This document shows positions 50,029 to 59,292 of a DNA stretch of 64,000 nucleotides, piece after piece. The notes beneath the pieces are model-generated. The model saw only the letters and a program-made list of their open reading frames with translations, ran no database searches and was not told where the DNA came from. The stretch covers positions 141,884-205,883 of the forward strand of contig DGTS01000011.1 of NCBI GenBank assembly GCA_002394385.1, given 5' to 3'. Numbering within the stretch: position 1 is the stretch's first letter; each line of letters opens with the position of its first letter. Source of the DNA: Prevotella sp. UBA4330 (lineage in GTDB: Bacteria; Bacteroidota; Bacteroidia; Bacteroidales; Bacteroidaceae). A program made the translations under genes and the position numbers.

Positions 50029-50226
50029 TTAACGGAGGCAGAGCAAATCGCGTACCTGCTTCAAGTTGCTGTTGTCTACTATTGCAGAATGAACAAGGTT
50101 TCTCTTCTGCTTCTTTGTCTTCTTTGTCAGGATGTGGCTATGGTAAGCATGGTTGCGCTTTACCTTGCCAGTACCGGTGAAACGGAAACGCTTCTTAGCA
50201 CCGGAATTTGTCTTTACTTTTGGCAT
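50029..50226 (-). CDS. rpmI: 50S ribosomal protein L35
   Basis: 65 residues from MPKVKTNSGAKKRFRFTGTG, the standard L35 start. A longer frame with 14 extra residues was rejected because L35 always begins at MPK. The 78-nt gap to infC contains GGCGGCAACG...CGTTACGCG and could hold the L20 autoregulation site known from other phyla, but no such structure was proved. Confidence 0.97.
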   Translation of the reverse strand: MPKVKTNSGAKKRFRFTGTGKVKRNHAYHSHILTKKTKKQKRNLVHSAIVDNSNLKQVRDLLCLR

Positions 50227-50304
50227 TTTTTTATTATTTAAATTGTTTTTATTAATGTGGGGCGGCAACGTATATACCTGACGTTACGCGCACCCGGAAT
50301 TTCA

Positions 50305-50994
50305 CTAATCCTCGTCTCCCTTGAGTTTTGCCAGAATCTCGTCTCCGCCTTTTACATTGGCAAAGATACCTCCCTTTGCTGCTGCCTCGGCCTCAGCCTG
50401 TCTTGCCACTTCAGCCTTTGATTCTGCCTCGTCGCGCTCGCGGTCGCGCTTCTGCTGGCTCTTCTTCGCCACACCTGCCTTCTTGGGTGTGAGATAGAGG
50501 AACATCTTCTTGCCCTCAAGACTTGGCATCTGCTCCACCTTTCCATATTCCTCAAGATCGTTGGCGAAACGCAGCAGGAGCACTTCTCCCTGCTCCTTAA
50601 ACAATATCGAGCGTCCTCTGAAGAAGACGTATGCACGCACTTTGTTGCCTTCCTCGAGGAACTCCTTTGCGTGCTTCAGTTTGAAGTTGTAGTCGTGCTC
50701 GTCGGTCTGAGGCCCGAAGCGTATTTCCTTTATCTCCTGCTTCACCTGCTTCTGCTTCATCTCCTTGGCACGTTTCTTCTGCTGATAGAGGAACTTCGAA
50801 TAGTCGATGAGACGACATACTGGCGGATTGGCATTAGGAGAAATCTCAACAAGGTCAACTCCCTGCTGGCGAGCCATATCTAATGCCTCGCGGGTAGGCA
50901 ATACTGATGATCCACCATCGCCCACAATTCTCACTTCACGAGCACGTATCTGCTCGTTGACGCGGTATTGGTTACCTTTCTTGTCGTTCTTCAT
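50305..50994 (-). CDS. infC: Translation initiation factor IF-3 with extended tail
   Basis: 229 residues: IF-3 N-domain (YRVNEQIRAREVRIVGDGG...LDMARQQGVDLVEISPNANPPVCRLIDYSKF), basic linker, and C-domain (RFGPQTDEHDYNFKLKHAKEFLEEGNKVRAYVFFRGR). Beyond the normal end (about residue 176) comes a 50-residue charged, alanine-rich tail (DRERDEAESKAEVARQAEAEAAAKGG...). IF-3 keeps 30S subunits free and checks the initiator tRNA. ATG at 50994 is chosen over the TTG directly before it. Start of the infC-rpmI-rplT operon; thrS is not upstream. Confidence 0.97.
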   Translation of the reverse strand: MKNDKKGNQYRVNEQIRAREVRIVGDGGSSVLPTREALDMARQQGVDLVEISPNANPPVCRLIDYSKFLYQQKKRAKEMKQKQVKQEIKEIRFGPQTDEHDYNFKLKHAKEFLEEGNKVRAYVFFRGRSILFKEQGEVLLLRFANDLEEYGKVEQMPSLEGKKMFLYLTPKKAGVAKKSQQKRDRERDEAESKAEVARQAEAEAAAKGGIFANVKGGDEILAKLKGDED

Positions 50995-51031
50995 CAAATG
51001 TTTTTAAGTGACTATTTTCGAAAATCGGGTG

Positions 51032-51062
51032 CAAAGGTACGAATTAGAAAGGAAACGACAAA
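51032..51062 (-). promoter_or_regulatory. Promoter of the infC operon
   Basis: Minus strand TTTG (51059-51062), 19 nt, TACCTTTG (51032-51039) followed by CACCCG. Confidence 0.82.
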
Positions 51063-51189
51063 ATAATTCTGAATTTATTTTTCTTTTCGGATTATTTTTT
51101 GCAACTTTGCACTCGTCAAGAGGAAATCGCAGCCTTCAAAGAGGTTGCTACTAACAGGCGAAAGAGATTCAGGCAGTCAGGAAAAGCAG

Positions 51190-51951
51190 ATGAAAACCTC
51201 AATCATTCAAATGGATATTGCGTGGGGAAGCCCTTCGGTGAACGTCAGCAAGGCGAATGCTATGATTGACGATGCGCCGGAAGCCGACCTGTATGTTCTT
51301 CCCGAAATGTTCTCTACGGGGTTTGCCACTTGCCCTGAAGGCATTGCGGAGGACGAAAACTGCGACACACTGCAATGGATGAAGCGCAAGGCTGCCGAAA
51401 AAGATGCTGCCATCACAGGCAGCATAGCCATCAAAGACGGCAAGAAATACCGCAACCGTCTATTCTTCGTGAAGCCTGACGGGAGCGTGACGGCATACGA
51501 CAAGCGTCATCTGTTCTCATACGCTGGCGAGGACGAGCATTATACAAGAGGCGACAGCCGTGTGATTGTCGAATGGCGAGGTGTCAGAATCATGCTGCAA
51601 GTGTGCTACGACCTGCGGTTTCCTGTGTTCAGCAGAAATCATGGCGACTACGACATGATGGTTTACGTGGCGGCATGGCCTACGAGCCGCATCCATGTGT
51701 GGGACACACTGCTGAAAGCACGCGCCCTGGAGAACCAGTGCTACGTGGCAGGTGTCAACCGCATCGGCACCGACCCAAAATGCGAATACTGCGGCCACTC
51801 CATGATTATCAGCCCATACGGAAAAGTGGAGGCCGAATGCGAGGAGAATGCAGAATGCTCTACGCTTGCCGAAATAGACGTTGAGCGACTTCTATCATTC
51901 CGAAAGAAATTCCCCGTTCTCAACGATGCCGACAGTTTCGATTTATTATAA
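51190..51951 (+). CDS. Nitrilase-superfamily amidohydrolase, probably omega-amidase
   Basis: 253 residues from MKTSIIQMDIAWG. Catalytic triad of the nitrilase fold: E39 (LPEMFSTGF), K105 (YDKRHLF) and C139 (QVCYDLRFP). The sequence resembles the YafV/omega-amidase branch, which hydrolyses 2-oxoglutaramate or 2-oxosuccinamate left by glutamine or asparagine transamination. A start 15 codons further upstream was rejected since the fold begins with this first strand. It lies before iorAB, also an amino-acid-derived 2-oxoacid system, which may be coincidence. Confidence 0.85.
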   Translation: MKTSIIQMDIAWGSPSVNVSKANAMIDDAPEADLYVLPEMFSTGFATCPEGIAEDENCDTLQWMKRKAAEKDAAITGSIAIKDGKKYRNRLFFVKPDGSVTAYDKRHLFSYAGEDEHYTRGDSRVIVEWRGVRIMLQVCYDLRFPVFSRNHGDYDMMVYVAAWPTSRIHVWDTLLKARALENQCYVAGVNRIGTDPKCEYCGHSMIISPYGKVEAECEENAECSTLAEIDVERLLSFRKKFPVLNDADSFDLL

Positions 51952-51966
51952 AGAACAAGGAGCGTT

Positions 51967-52078
51967 GTAAAAAAGTAAAAAGGTAAAAAAGGAAAAGGGT
52001 AAAAAAGAAAAAGGGTAAAAAAGAAAAAGTAAAACAAATCCTCTAACGGCCCTCCCCTCGGGGGAGATAGAAGGGGGT
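51967..52078. repeat. Octamer array followed by a GC-rich palindrome
   Basis: Eight in-phase 8-nt units from 51967 to 52030 (GTAAAAAA, GTAAAAAG, GTAAAAAA, GGAAAAGG, GTAAAAAA, GAAAAAGG, GTAAAAAA, GAAAAAGT), then CTCCCC-TCG-GGGGAG (52052-52066) and AGAAGGGGG. The same pairing of pyrimidine/purine array and palindrome is seen, inverted, at 6621-6970. Confidence 0.88.
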
Positions 52079-52111
52079 TACAAATATATAAACTCATAAA
52101 CATAACATAAA

Positions 52112-53734
52112 ATGACTGAAAGAAAACTTTTACTGGGCGACGAGGCAATTGCACTTGGAGCCATACATGCCGGACTTTCCGGAGTGTATGCCTATCCGGG
52201 CACGCCCTCGACCGAGATTACAGAGTTTATCCAAGGCAATGCCATAGCAAAAGAGCGTGGCATACACAGCCGTTGGAGCACCAACGAGAAGACGGCAATG
52301 GAAGCCGCTCTCGGAATGTCGTTCATGGGAAAACGCGCTATGGTATGTATGAAGCATGTTGGACTTAACGTCTGTGCCGACCCATTCGTGAATTCAGGAA
52401 TGACCGGAGTGAACGGTGGCGTGGTGGTTCTTGTTGCCGACGACCCTTCGATGCACTCATCACAGGACGAGCAGGACTCTCGTTTCTATGGCAAGTTCGC
52501 ACTCATTCCCACATTTGAGCCAAGTTCTCAGCAAGAGGCTTACGACATGATGGCTGATGCCTTCGAGTATTCTGAGAAGCAACATCTGCCTGTATTGATG
52601 CGCGTCACCACACGCATGGCTCACTCGCGCGCCGTGGTGAATGTTGCTGCAGAGCCACGCAAGGAGAACGAACTGAACTACGATGCCGTGGCAAGCAGTT
52701 GGGTGCTGCTGCCAGCAAATGCACGCAAGCGCAACGACATCGTCACTGCACAGCAGGCACAACTCGAAGAGGATGCCTTGAACTCAAAATACAACTTTCT
52801 CAAACAGCCAGCAGCCAACACCCATCACCCATTGGGCATCATCGCAAGCGGTATTGGTTACAACTATGTCAACGAGTGTTTCCCAGAAGGATGTCCCTAC
52901 CCTATCCTGAAGATTTCGCAGTATCCGCTGCCTAAGAAATTGGTGCGCGACCTCATGGCAGAATGTGACAAGATATTGGTTGTAGAGGAAGGACAGCCGT
53001 TCATCGAAGATATTATAAGAGGTGTCGGCGAGACAAAGAACATCATGGGCAAGTTGACAGGCGAACTGCCACGCACAGGAGAGTTGAATCCCGACATCGT
53101 GAAAAAGGCCTTCGGCATAGAGACCGACCAATGCTACGCTCCATGCGAGGATGTGGTACCACGTCCGCCAGCCCTCTGCCAGGGCTGCGGTCACCGCGAC
53201 GTTTATGCTGCGCTCAACGAGGTGCTGCGCGAATACGATAATGCTCGTGTCTTCGGCGACATCGGCTGTTATACACTGGGATTCCTCCCGCCGTTCCGCG
53301 CCATCCACTCATGCGTTGACATGGGTGCCAGCATCACAATGGCCAAGGGTGCCGCTGATGCAGGACAATGGCCGGCTGTGGCAATCATCGGCGACTCAAC
53401 GTTCACCCACTCGGGAATGACCGGACTGCTCGATGCCATCAATGAGAACGCCAACATCACCGTAATAATAAGCGACAACCTCACTACGGGAATGACTGGC
53501 GGACAAGACTCCGCCGGAACAAATAAGTTTGAGGCCATTTGCCGTGGACTCGGACTGAGCGACGAGCATCTGCATGTAGTGGTTCCACTGCCAAAGAACA
53601 TGCCCGAAATCACACGCATCATTCGTGAGGAGATAAACTACAAAGGAACGTCGGTGATCATTCCGCGACGCGAGTGCATGCAGACGCTGCAAAGACATCT
53701 GAAACAAAAGAAAGCACAGGAGGGACAGAAATGA
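52112..53734 (+). CDS. iorA: Indolepyruvate:ferredoxin oxidoreductase alpha subunit
   Basis: 540 residues: pyrimidine-binding domain (AGLSGVYAYPGTPSTEITEF, TNEKTAMEAALGMSFMGKRA), middle domain, then the thiamine-pyrophosphate domain with CQGCGHRD, DIGCYTLGFLPP and IIGDSTFTHSGMTG...N (about 425-450). With IorB it oxidises aryl-pyruvates from aromatic amino acids to aryl-acetyl-CoA, reducing ferredoxin. The C-terminal two-cluster ferredoxin domain of archaeal IorA is missing: the protein ends soon after the TPP domain (RRECMQTLQRHLKQKK). The beta subunit gene overlaps its stop. Confidence 0.93.
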   Translation: MTERKLLLGDEAIALGAIHAGLSGVYAYPGTPSTEITEFIQGNAIAKERGIHSRWSTNEKTAMEAALGMSFMGKRAMVCMKHVGLNVCADPFVNSGMTGVNGGVVVLVADDPSMHSSQDEQDSRFYGKFALIPTFEPSSQQEAYDMMADAFEYSEKQHLPVLMRVTTRMAHSRAVVNVAAEPRKENELNYDAVASSWVLLPANARKRNDIVTAQQAQLEEDALNSKYNFLKQPAANTHHPLGIIASGIGYNYVNECFPEGCPYPILKISQYPLPKKLVRDLMAECDKILVVEEGQPFIEDIIRGVGETKNIMGKLTGELPRTGELNPDIVKKAFGIETDQCYAPCEDVVPRPPALCQGCGHRDVYAALNEVLREYDNARVFGDIGCYTLGFLPPFRAIHSCVDMGASITMAKGAADAGQWPAVAIIGDSTFTHSGMTGLLDAINENANITVIISDNLTTGMTGGQDSAGTNKFEAICRGLGLSDEHLHVVVPLPKNMPEITRIIREEINYKGTSVIIPRRECMQTLQRHLKQKKAQEGQK

Positions 53735-54303
53735 AAACAGACATCATACTCTGCGGTGTGGGAGGACAAGGCATCCTCTCCATCGCCACAATCATAGGCG
53801 AGGCAGCCATGAACGAGAACCTATACATCAAGCAGGCAGAGGTGCACGGCATGAGCCAGCGAGGCGGCGACGTGCAGTCGAATCTGCGCATCTCGTCGGA
53901 ACCAATCAACAGCGACCTTATCGCCAAGGGCGGTGCCGACGTGATAATCTCCATGGAACCGATGGAGGCACTGCGCTATCTGCCATACCTCAACAAGGAG
54001 GGATGGATTATCACCAGCAGCACTCCGTTTGTCAACATCCCCAACTATCCCGATATGGAGAAAATCAATGCCGACCTGGCAAAGATTAAGAACGTCATTG
54101 TCATCGACATCGAAAAGATGGCTAAGGAGAACAGCGTTCCGCGCTCTGCCAATGTCATTCTGCTCGGTGCAGCGCAGAAGGCACTCGGCATAGAATACTC
54201 GAAACTCGAGGATGCCATCCGCCGCGTATTCGGCCGCAAGGGCGAGAAGATAGTTGATGCCAACATCAAGGCACTCGCACTGGGACGAGAGGCTCAGAAA
54301 TGA
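53731..54303 (+). CDS. iorB: Indolepyruvate:ferredoxin oxidoreductase beta subunit
   Basis: 190 residues starting MKTDIILCGVGGQGILSIATI, the gamma-domain start with GVGGQG, followed by EVHGMSQRGGDVQSNLR. The ATG overlaps the iorA stop (ATGA) and is preceded by AGGAGG, one of the few strong Shine-Dalgarno sequences in the window; together they decide the start and indicate coupled translation. A longer frame from 53674 inside iorA was rejected. Works with IorA. Confidence 0.95.
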   Translation: MKTDIILCGVGGQGILSIATIIGEAAMNENLYIKQAEVHGMSQRGGDVQSNLRISSEPINSDLIAKGGADVIISMEPMEALRYLPYLNKEGWIITSSTPFVNIPNYPDMEKINADLAKIKNVIVIDIEKMAKENSVPRSANVILLGAAQKALGIEYSKLEDAIRRVFGRKGEKIVDANIKALALGREAQK

Positions 54304-54326
54304 CATTCAACATAACTCACATAACC

Positions 54327-54365
54327 AAGGGCAACAACCAGAAACATTTCTTGATTGTTGCCCTT
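54327..54365 (+). terminator. Hairpin after iorB
   Basis: AAGGGCAACAA (54327-54337) pairs perfectly with TTGTTGCCCTT (54355-54365), 17-nt loop; only a weak T content follows. Confidence 0.7.
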
Positions 54366-54506
54366 ATTCGTTATCATTTCCCAACGAAACAGATACGTCG
54401 TCATTTAGCAATACGAATGATTATATCTTCTTCCACATCCTAAACACTTTACAAAGAATCACAAATAGTATGATATAGTTGTCGTTTTTGTTTGCCTTGT
54501 AGATTC

Positions 54507-55820
54507 TTATCCTTTATAGGTTTCCAATTTGTTTAGAATCTTTTGTTCTGAGCGAACCATGTTAGAAAAATAATCCTCAAAGGAGTCCGCATTGAAACAT
54601 ACGTCCATGCCATAGATAGACATATCGCCTCCCTTACCTTTGAGATTTTTGGTTGGGAACTTTGGTGAGGACCAATCTACAGGGACTATATACCCTCCAT
54701 TCTCCCGATCCAGCACATGCATATATGAGATTACTTGGTACAAATCTTTTGTCTGAACCTTACTCCAATCGTCATACCATTTGTATTTCGCATCAAGCAC
54801 CATATCTGGACTCAAGAAATCTGGATAGCACCAGCCTGAGCCGTCTGTGAACAGACTCTTATGCCCCAATCCTTGTTTGTTTCTTGGATGTTCAAACCCT
54901 ATGTCTGCAAGGAATGTATTCAGATACTCTTCCCATAACCAAGCACCATCAAACAGCACTCCATAGATTTCATCATCGTCTCGCCCATATTTCAATTCCT
55001 CTTGCCGCAGAATTTGCATGCAAAGTTGTTGCAATGGGCGATACTCATAATAATAGGGATGGCTGATGGGACGAAGATTCGCGTTAATTACCGTCTGCCG
55101 TTCGTTTCGATTATAAGATGATGTTACTTGACAAATAGCCTTTACGGCATCTGTCGTATCATCATCATTACGAAGGATATTTCCCGAATACCTATGGTGT
55201 GAGATATATTCTATAGTATGACGAATCAACTGCGTGAGATGATTGTCCTGAGCGTACTCGCGGGTGGTATAGGCTATCTTGCCTGCAAAAGGAATGTTCT
55301 GCTTGATATGGCGAGAGATGTCAATTCTCCCTTTTACATTGGCATCATTATACTTTCGGGTCTGATATTCTCTATACATTCCTTGTTTCATGGCCCGTTT
55401 CAGGAACGTAGGGAATAAGTATATAAGGAAGTCGAAGATGCTTTCCTCGTCGGAGTTGAATTGCAAGTCAAACAGATTGACGGCAAACACCTTTCGAAGC
55501 ATGTAGTGCAGGAAATAGTCGTTCTTGTCCTGCGTGAAGCGAGAACTGATGCTTACCTTTGTATCGCCACAACCAATAAAGCCCATAATATTGCCCGTGA
55601 CAATTGTTTCGCCTTTCACATCAAAGATATGGGCATCGCCAATCTTATCCCCATAGGCATCTAAGTCTTGTGGGAATATCAGCAAATTGGGATGCTCTTT
55701 ACGGCATAGGTCAGCAATAGATGGCTCTGCCAACTTCTTGAGCGTTTCAAGATGGCAAACTTCTATTTCAGTCAAATGCCGTTCAGAGTTGTCCTTTGTC
55801 TGTATGGGCAGGCTACTCAT
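54507..55820 (-). CDS. mcrC: McrC-family restriction nuclease subunit
   Basis: 437 residues of the McrC/5-methylcytosine restriction family: N-terminal sandwich domain (LLIFPQDLDAYGDKIG... NIMGFIGCGDTKVSISSRF), a helical middle and a PD-(D/E)xK nuclease with E297/E298 (WLWEEYL), D334 (CYPDF) and D343-A-K345 (VLDAKYKW). It supplies the DNA cut and stimulates the GTPase McrB. It overlaps the end of mcrB by 8 nt. Typical for type IV restriction of modified DNA; the recognised modification is unknown. AT-richer than neighbours. Confidence 0.92.
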   Translation of the reverse strand: MSSLPIQTKDNSERHLTEIEVCHLETLKKLAEPSIADLCRKEHPNLLIFPQDLDAYGDKIGDAHIFDVKGETIVTGNIMGFIGCGDTKVSISSRFTQDKNDYFLHYMLRKVFAVNLFDLQFNSDEESIFDFLIYLFPTFLKRAMKQGMYREYQTRKYNDANVKGRIDISRHIKQNIPFAGKIAYTTREYAQDNHLTQLIRHTIEYISHHRYSGNILRNDDDTTDAVKAICQVTSSYNRNERQTVINANLRPISHPYYYEYRPLQQLCMQILRQEELKYGRDDDEIYGVLFDGAWLWEEYLNTFLADIGFEHPRNKQGLGHKSLFTDGSGWCYPDFLSPDMVLDAKYKWYDDWSKVQTKDLYQVISYMHVLDRENGGYIVPVDWSSPKFPTKNLKGKGGDMSIYGMDVCFNADSFEDYFSNMVRSEQKILNKLETYKG

Positions 55821-58800
55821 TTAGGCTCTTCTTGTTGTATGCGTCGTGTAACTTCTTTAATAATTCTTTTGCCCTACGATTACCTCGCAGGTATTCAAAG
55901 AGTAAACCTTTCAGATGGTTTTCCCATAGGCAATCGAAAGCATTGGCTTTTTCCTTATAGTCGAGATACTTTCTGAAGTAGGCAGCACCTATTTGATAGG
56001 CTTCATCTAAGCCTTCCGTCTCAGCAATGGCTTTATTCAGACTGAACATCCTTTGCTTGATTTCATCTTTCACAAGTACAAACTCAGGATCATTTTCAAT
56101 CATGTTGGTATAACTCTCCTCTGCCGTCACCTCCTGCCATGCAAAACGGCGACGCATAGCAAAGTCCATGCTCTCTACGCTACGGTCAATGTCATTCATT
56201 GTTCCGATGATATATACGTTCTCAGGAACATAGAAACCATCGTGAAAATCGTTGGATTCAGGAATCATGTTCTGATATTGGGTTTGTACTTTTATTTTGT
56301 TACCACGATAACCAGGATCTATAGAAAAGAACAACTCTCCAAACACTTTTGATATTTCGCCACGGTTTATTTCATCAATAATCATGACGTATCTCTTATT
56401 CGGATTTCTTGATGCAATTAAACAAAGGCTTTTAAACACACCATCTTGACGGCAAAATCCAATATTACTATTCTCTTCTTCTTGTATAGGCCGAAGTCCT
56501 TCCACGAAATCTGTGTAATCGTATGACGGATGGAATTGAACAAACCGATACTCGCCTTCGCTTCTGATTTCTCCGTTTTCAATCATTTCTCCGTCTTTGA
56601 TGTTAAAATGATTATACAATATGCTCATGAATCCAAAAGGAGAAATGTCTTTGTCTTTTGTCATTTCCTTATAAAAGCGATAGATAGCTTTATTCTTCTC
56701 AAATACATTTTGACCTTCGTATTTGATGTTAAATAATGAGATAATATGGTCTATGTGCGTCCTACTATTGATGGGTGCATATTCGTAAGGATAATAGCTG
56801 TTAAGAATCTTTAGGATAAATGACTCTCCAAACTTGTCTACATAGTCTTCGGGTTTGTCTTGATTGACCATGTTATGAATATCATTGGCCAATATTTTCA
56901 TTAGCGATTCAGGATTCTTTAGCTTTTCATTTTTCAGGTATCCATGTACCTTGTACTCTTCGTCATTCTTGTTCCAGTAGAGTAGGTAGGAACGTGATGA
57001 GCCAGGGAAGTAATAGCCAAGAGGTTTCAGTTGCCGCTCCATCCAGAAACAGAAGTTGTCTTTGTTTTCTTCGCCTCTACCGATACAATAATCTTCCAAT
57101 GTCATGTCTTTCAATTTCTCTTTAGGAAATCGAGCGTAAAAGCTATCTAACAGACTAACATACATTTGCTCCATTTCGCTATGCTTGGAATAATTGTCGA
57201 TAGCCTGATGCAGCACGTCCATTGGCTGAGCAGCAGTGGAATGTTGCGTAATGAGTTCTTTTGCAATCTCTATTGCCATGAATGATTTCCCCGTTCCTGG
57301 CGCTCCAGTCAGAATCAGGTTCTTGTTTGTCTCTAATAGGTCTATATATTTCTGATATTTTGATTCCATAATAACTTCTGAATTAATGTCTAACAATTCT
57401 TTAATATGTAATGCTTGTTTGTCTGTTGTTCCTTGGAAAAACACGCTGTTCCCCATTTCCTCATTCTGCTTGGGTATCTTTAGAAAATTACGCCATTGAA
57501 CAGTCCTGCTCATGGGATTCTCATTGGACACATTGACAATACAATCAGATGTAAAAACGCCCCAACCATGCAATAAGTGATATTGCTTGCCATTCCCTTT
57601 TTTCGGTTCAAAGAGCACAACAATATCGCCAATATTCACTTCATTGATAAATGACCAATAGGCATCAGGAATCTTCAAATCTCCGTTGCCTACATCTTTC
57701 TGATAGGCTTTACGCAGCGCATTCTTCGACTTGTATGATGTGAAATCTTTAATGGTATTTGCTGAGGAGCCTATTTCCAATGTGTCCTGCAAGTCAGATA
57801 GAAACGCTTTGTTCCATAACCATACGCGTTGTTTTGGAGAAGTCAAAAGACTGTGGACATATCCCATCTCTTCTGGAAATTCTATCAGCAAAATCCAAAG
57901 AACATCTTGCGCCAGCAGCAAATCACTCCGCAATTCTTCTTTCAAAGAAGGTTCAACAATCTGCTGTAGTTCTTTGTCGCTTACTGCCAGAACGCTAAGA
58001 GGCTTTAGTAATTTGAGAAAATGCTCATAGCATTGCCCAGCGGTTTTCCTTTGTTCGCCAAGATACTTGCAGAACAATGAATATACGTCATATTTATAGA
58101 AGGTATAATGCATGGGATTCAGACACGTAAGGATGGTTGATGCCGTACGTTCGTCGTTAGCCTTGCTGTTAAAACCAGACGTAGGAAGAAGTGAAACCAT
58201 TGCTGACTTATAATCTGCCAACCTGTCATTCAAGGACTTTGTTTCATCAGCGAGCACATCTAATGCTTTTTGAAGTCCATTGGGATTGTTGTCAACCAAG
58301 TGTTTTAAAGTCTTGTTATCACGAACAGCATCAATGAGATTTGAAAAACCGCCCAACTTTGGTTTGCCTGGATGCGCAACGTGGTCACGAACAATCTCAA
58401 AAGGTGTTTTCCCTTTGCTGGCCGTTATCAACTGCCATTTATATATTTCTGTCCACTCTTCTCCATCAATAGGAATCTGCTTTCTTACTTCTTTGTATCG
58501 TTCTATAAGATACCAATACAAATAATCCCTAATTGCTTCTACCAATTCGTGGCGAAGTTCCCACTCAAAGGTACCTTCGCTACCTTTTGGCAAATCTATC
58601 CCTTCGCTCATAGGAACAATCAAGAAGCAGGGTTTCCCATTGGAGCGTACTATCTGGAATCGGTTAAGTCTTTTCTGGACGAACTGGCCGATTTTTGTAA
58701 TGTATGAGTTAAGAGACTGCGGGTCACCTCCTATTGCATTACTCACGGCTGTGCAGGAACCTCTATGTTTAGGCATATAATAGAACCGCAACAAAGCATC

Positions 58801-58917
58801 CCTGTATTTTTCTGGCATATTGGTGTCTTTCAACATCTCAAGCCATTCCTCTTTGCTGATGCTTACGTCGCAGGAATATACACCTTCTATCTCTTTAACA
58901 AGGATTGTTTCTATCAT
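55813..58917 (-). CDS. mcrB: McrB-family GTPase with large N-terminal recognition region
   Basis: 1034 residues. The C-terminal half is the McrB AAA+ GTPase: Walker A TGAPGTGKSF (K544), VQFHPSYDYTDFVEGLRP, Walker B MIIDEINRGEISKVFGELF (about 843-861), the GTMNDIDRS sensor (about 905) and arginine-rich AMRRRFAW. The first 500 residues differ from E. coli McrB: a helical start, then at about 395-500 a segment (INEVNIGDIVVLFEPKKG, HGWGVFTSD, TVQWRNFLK) that looks like an EVE/PUA-type base-reading domain (inference). Such domains read modified bases in related systems. Forms one operon with mcrC; low GC suggests transfer. Confidence 0.9.
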   Translation of the reverse strand: MIETILVKEIEGVYSCDVSISKEEWLEMLKDTNMPEKYRDALLRFYYMPKHRGSCTAVSNAIGGDPQSLNSYITKIGQFVQKRLNRFQIVRSNGKPCFLIVPMSEGIDLPKGSEGTFEWELRHELVEAIRDYLYWYLIERYKEVRKQIPIDGEEWTEIYKWQLITASKGKTPFEIVRDHVAHPGKPKLGGFSNLIDAVRDNKTLKHLVDNNPNGLQKALDVLADETKSLNDRLADYKSAMVSLLPTSGFNSKANDERTASTILTCLNPMHYTFYKYDVYSLFCKYLGEQRKTAGQCYEHFLKLLKPLSVLAVSDKELQQIVEPSLKEELRSDLLLAQDVLWILLIEFPEEMGYVHSLLTSPKQRVWLWNKAFLSDLQDTLEIGSSANTIKDFTSYKSKNALRKAYQKDVGNGDLKIPDAYWSFINEVNIGDIVVLFEPKKGNGKQYHLLHGWGVFTSDCIVNVSNENPMSRTVQWRNFLKIPKQNEEMGNSVFFQGTTDKQALHIKELLDINSEVIMESKYQKYIDLLETNKNLILTGAPGTGKSFMAIEIAKELITQHSTAAQPMDVLHQAIDNYSKHSEMEQMYVSLLDSFYARFPKEKLKDMTLEDYCIGRGEENKDNFCFWMERQLKPLGYYFPGSSRSYLLYWNKNDEEYKVHGYLKNEKLKNPESLMKILANDIHNMVNQDKPEDYVDKFGESFILKILNSYYPYEYAPINSRTHIDHIISLFNIKYEGQNVFEKNKAIYRFYKEMTKDKDISPFGFMSILYNHFNIKDGEMIENGEIRSEGEYRFVQFHPSYDYTDFVEGLRPIQEEENSNIGFCRQDGVFKSLCLIASRNPNKRYVMIIDEINRGEISKVFGELFFSIDPGYRGNKIKVQTQYQNMIPESNDFHDGFYVPENVYIIGTMNDIDRSVESMDFAMRRRFAWQEVTAEESYTNMIENDPEFVLVKDEIKQRMFSLNKAIAETEGLDEAYQIGAAYFRKYLDYKEKANAFDCLWENHLKGLLFEYLRGNRRAKELLKKLHDAYNKKSLNE

Positions 58918-58933
58918 ATCAAAAAGAATTATA

Positions 58934-59292
58934 TCACACTTCTATTATTTGTGCTACATGATCACTCATTTCTTTGTTCCATTCAAATAGTGAATACGAT
59001 TTTATTGGCATATTAGAGAAAGTATAGTCAAGAAAGAAAGGCGAGTTCTCATTAAACCTGTGATAGTAGGTTGCCGAGTTTTCTTTACCTAACTTTTCAC
59101 CTGTATTTTGGTGATAGGCACTGATGTAACACATACCTTCCCAAAAACCGAATATCGTTTCAATGCTTTATTGCTTTGTTTCGCCTGCCTGTGCTTTATC
59201 AGAATCATTGCTATGTGAGAATAGTCTTTCGGCGCATTCTCATCAGACCATGTGGTCGATGCCATGAAGGCACTAATGCTGCAAATATACAA
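58934..59292 (-). pseudogene. Remnant of an EEP (DNase I-like) nuclease gene
   Basis: Two overlapping frames together give the C-terminal part of an endonuclease/exonuclease/phosphatase protein. Frame 1 has MASTTWSDENAPKDYSHIAM; frame 2 has YISAYHQNTGEKLGKENSAT, then FFLDYTFSN and MSDHVAQIIEV, the usual final histidine motif. They join if one T is added to the T5 run at 59143-59147 (minus strand), which gives SVFWEGMCYISAY. The N-terminal two thirds of the gene are missing. It is therefore a truncated, frameshifted relic beside mcrB; the frameshift alone could also be a sequencing error, the truncation could not. Confidence 0.7.
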
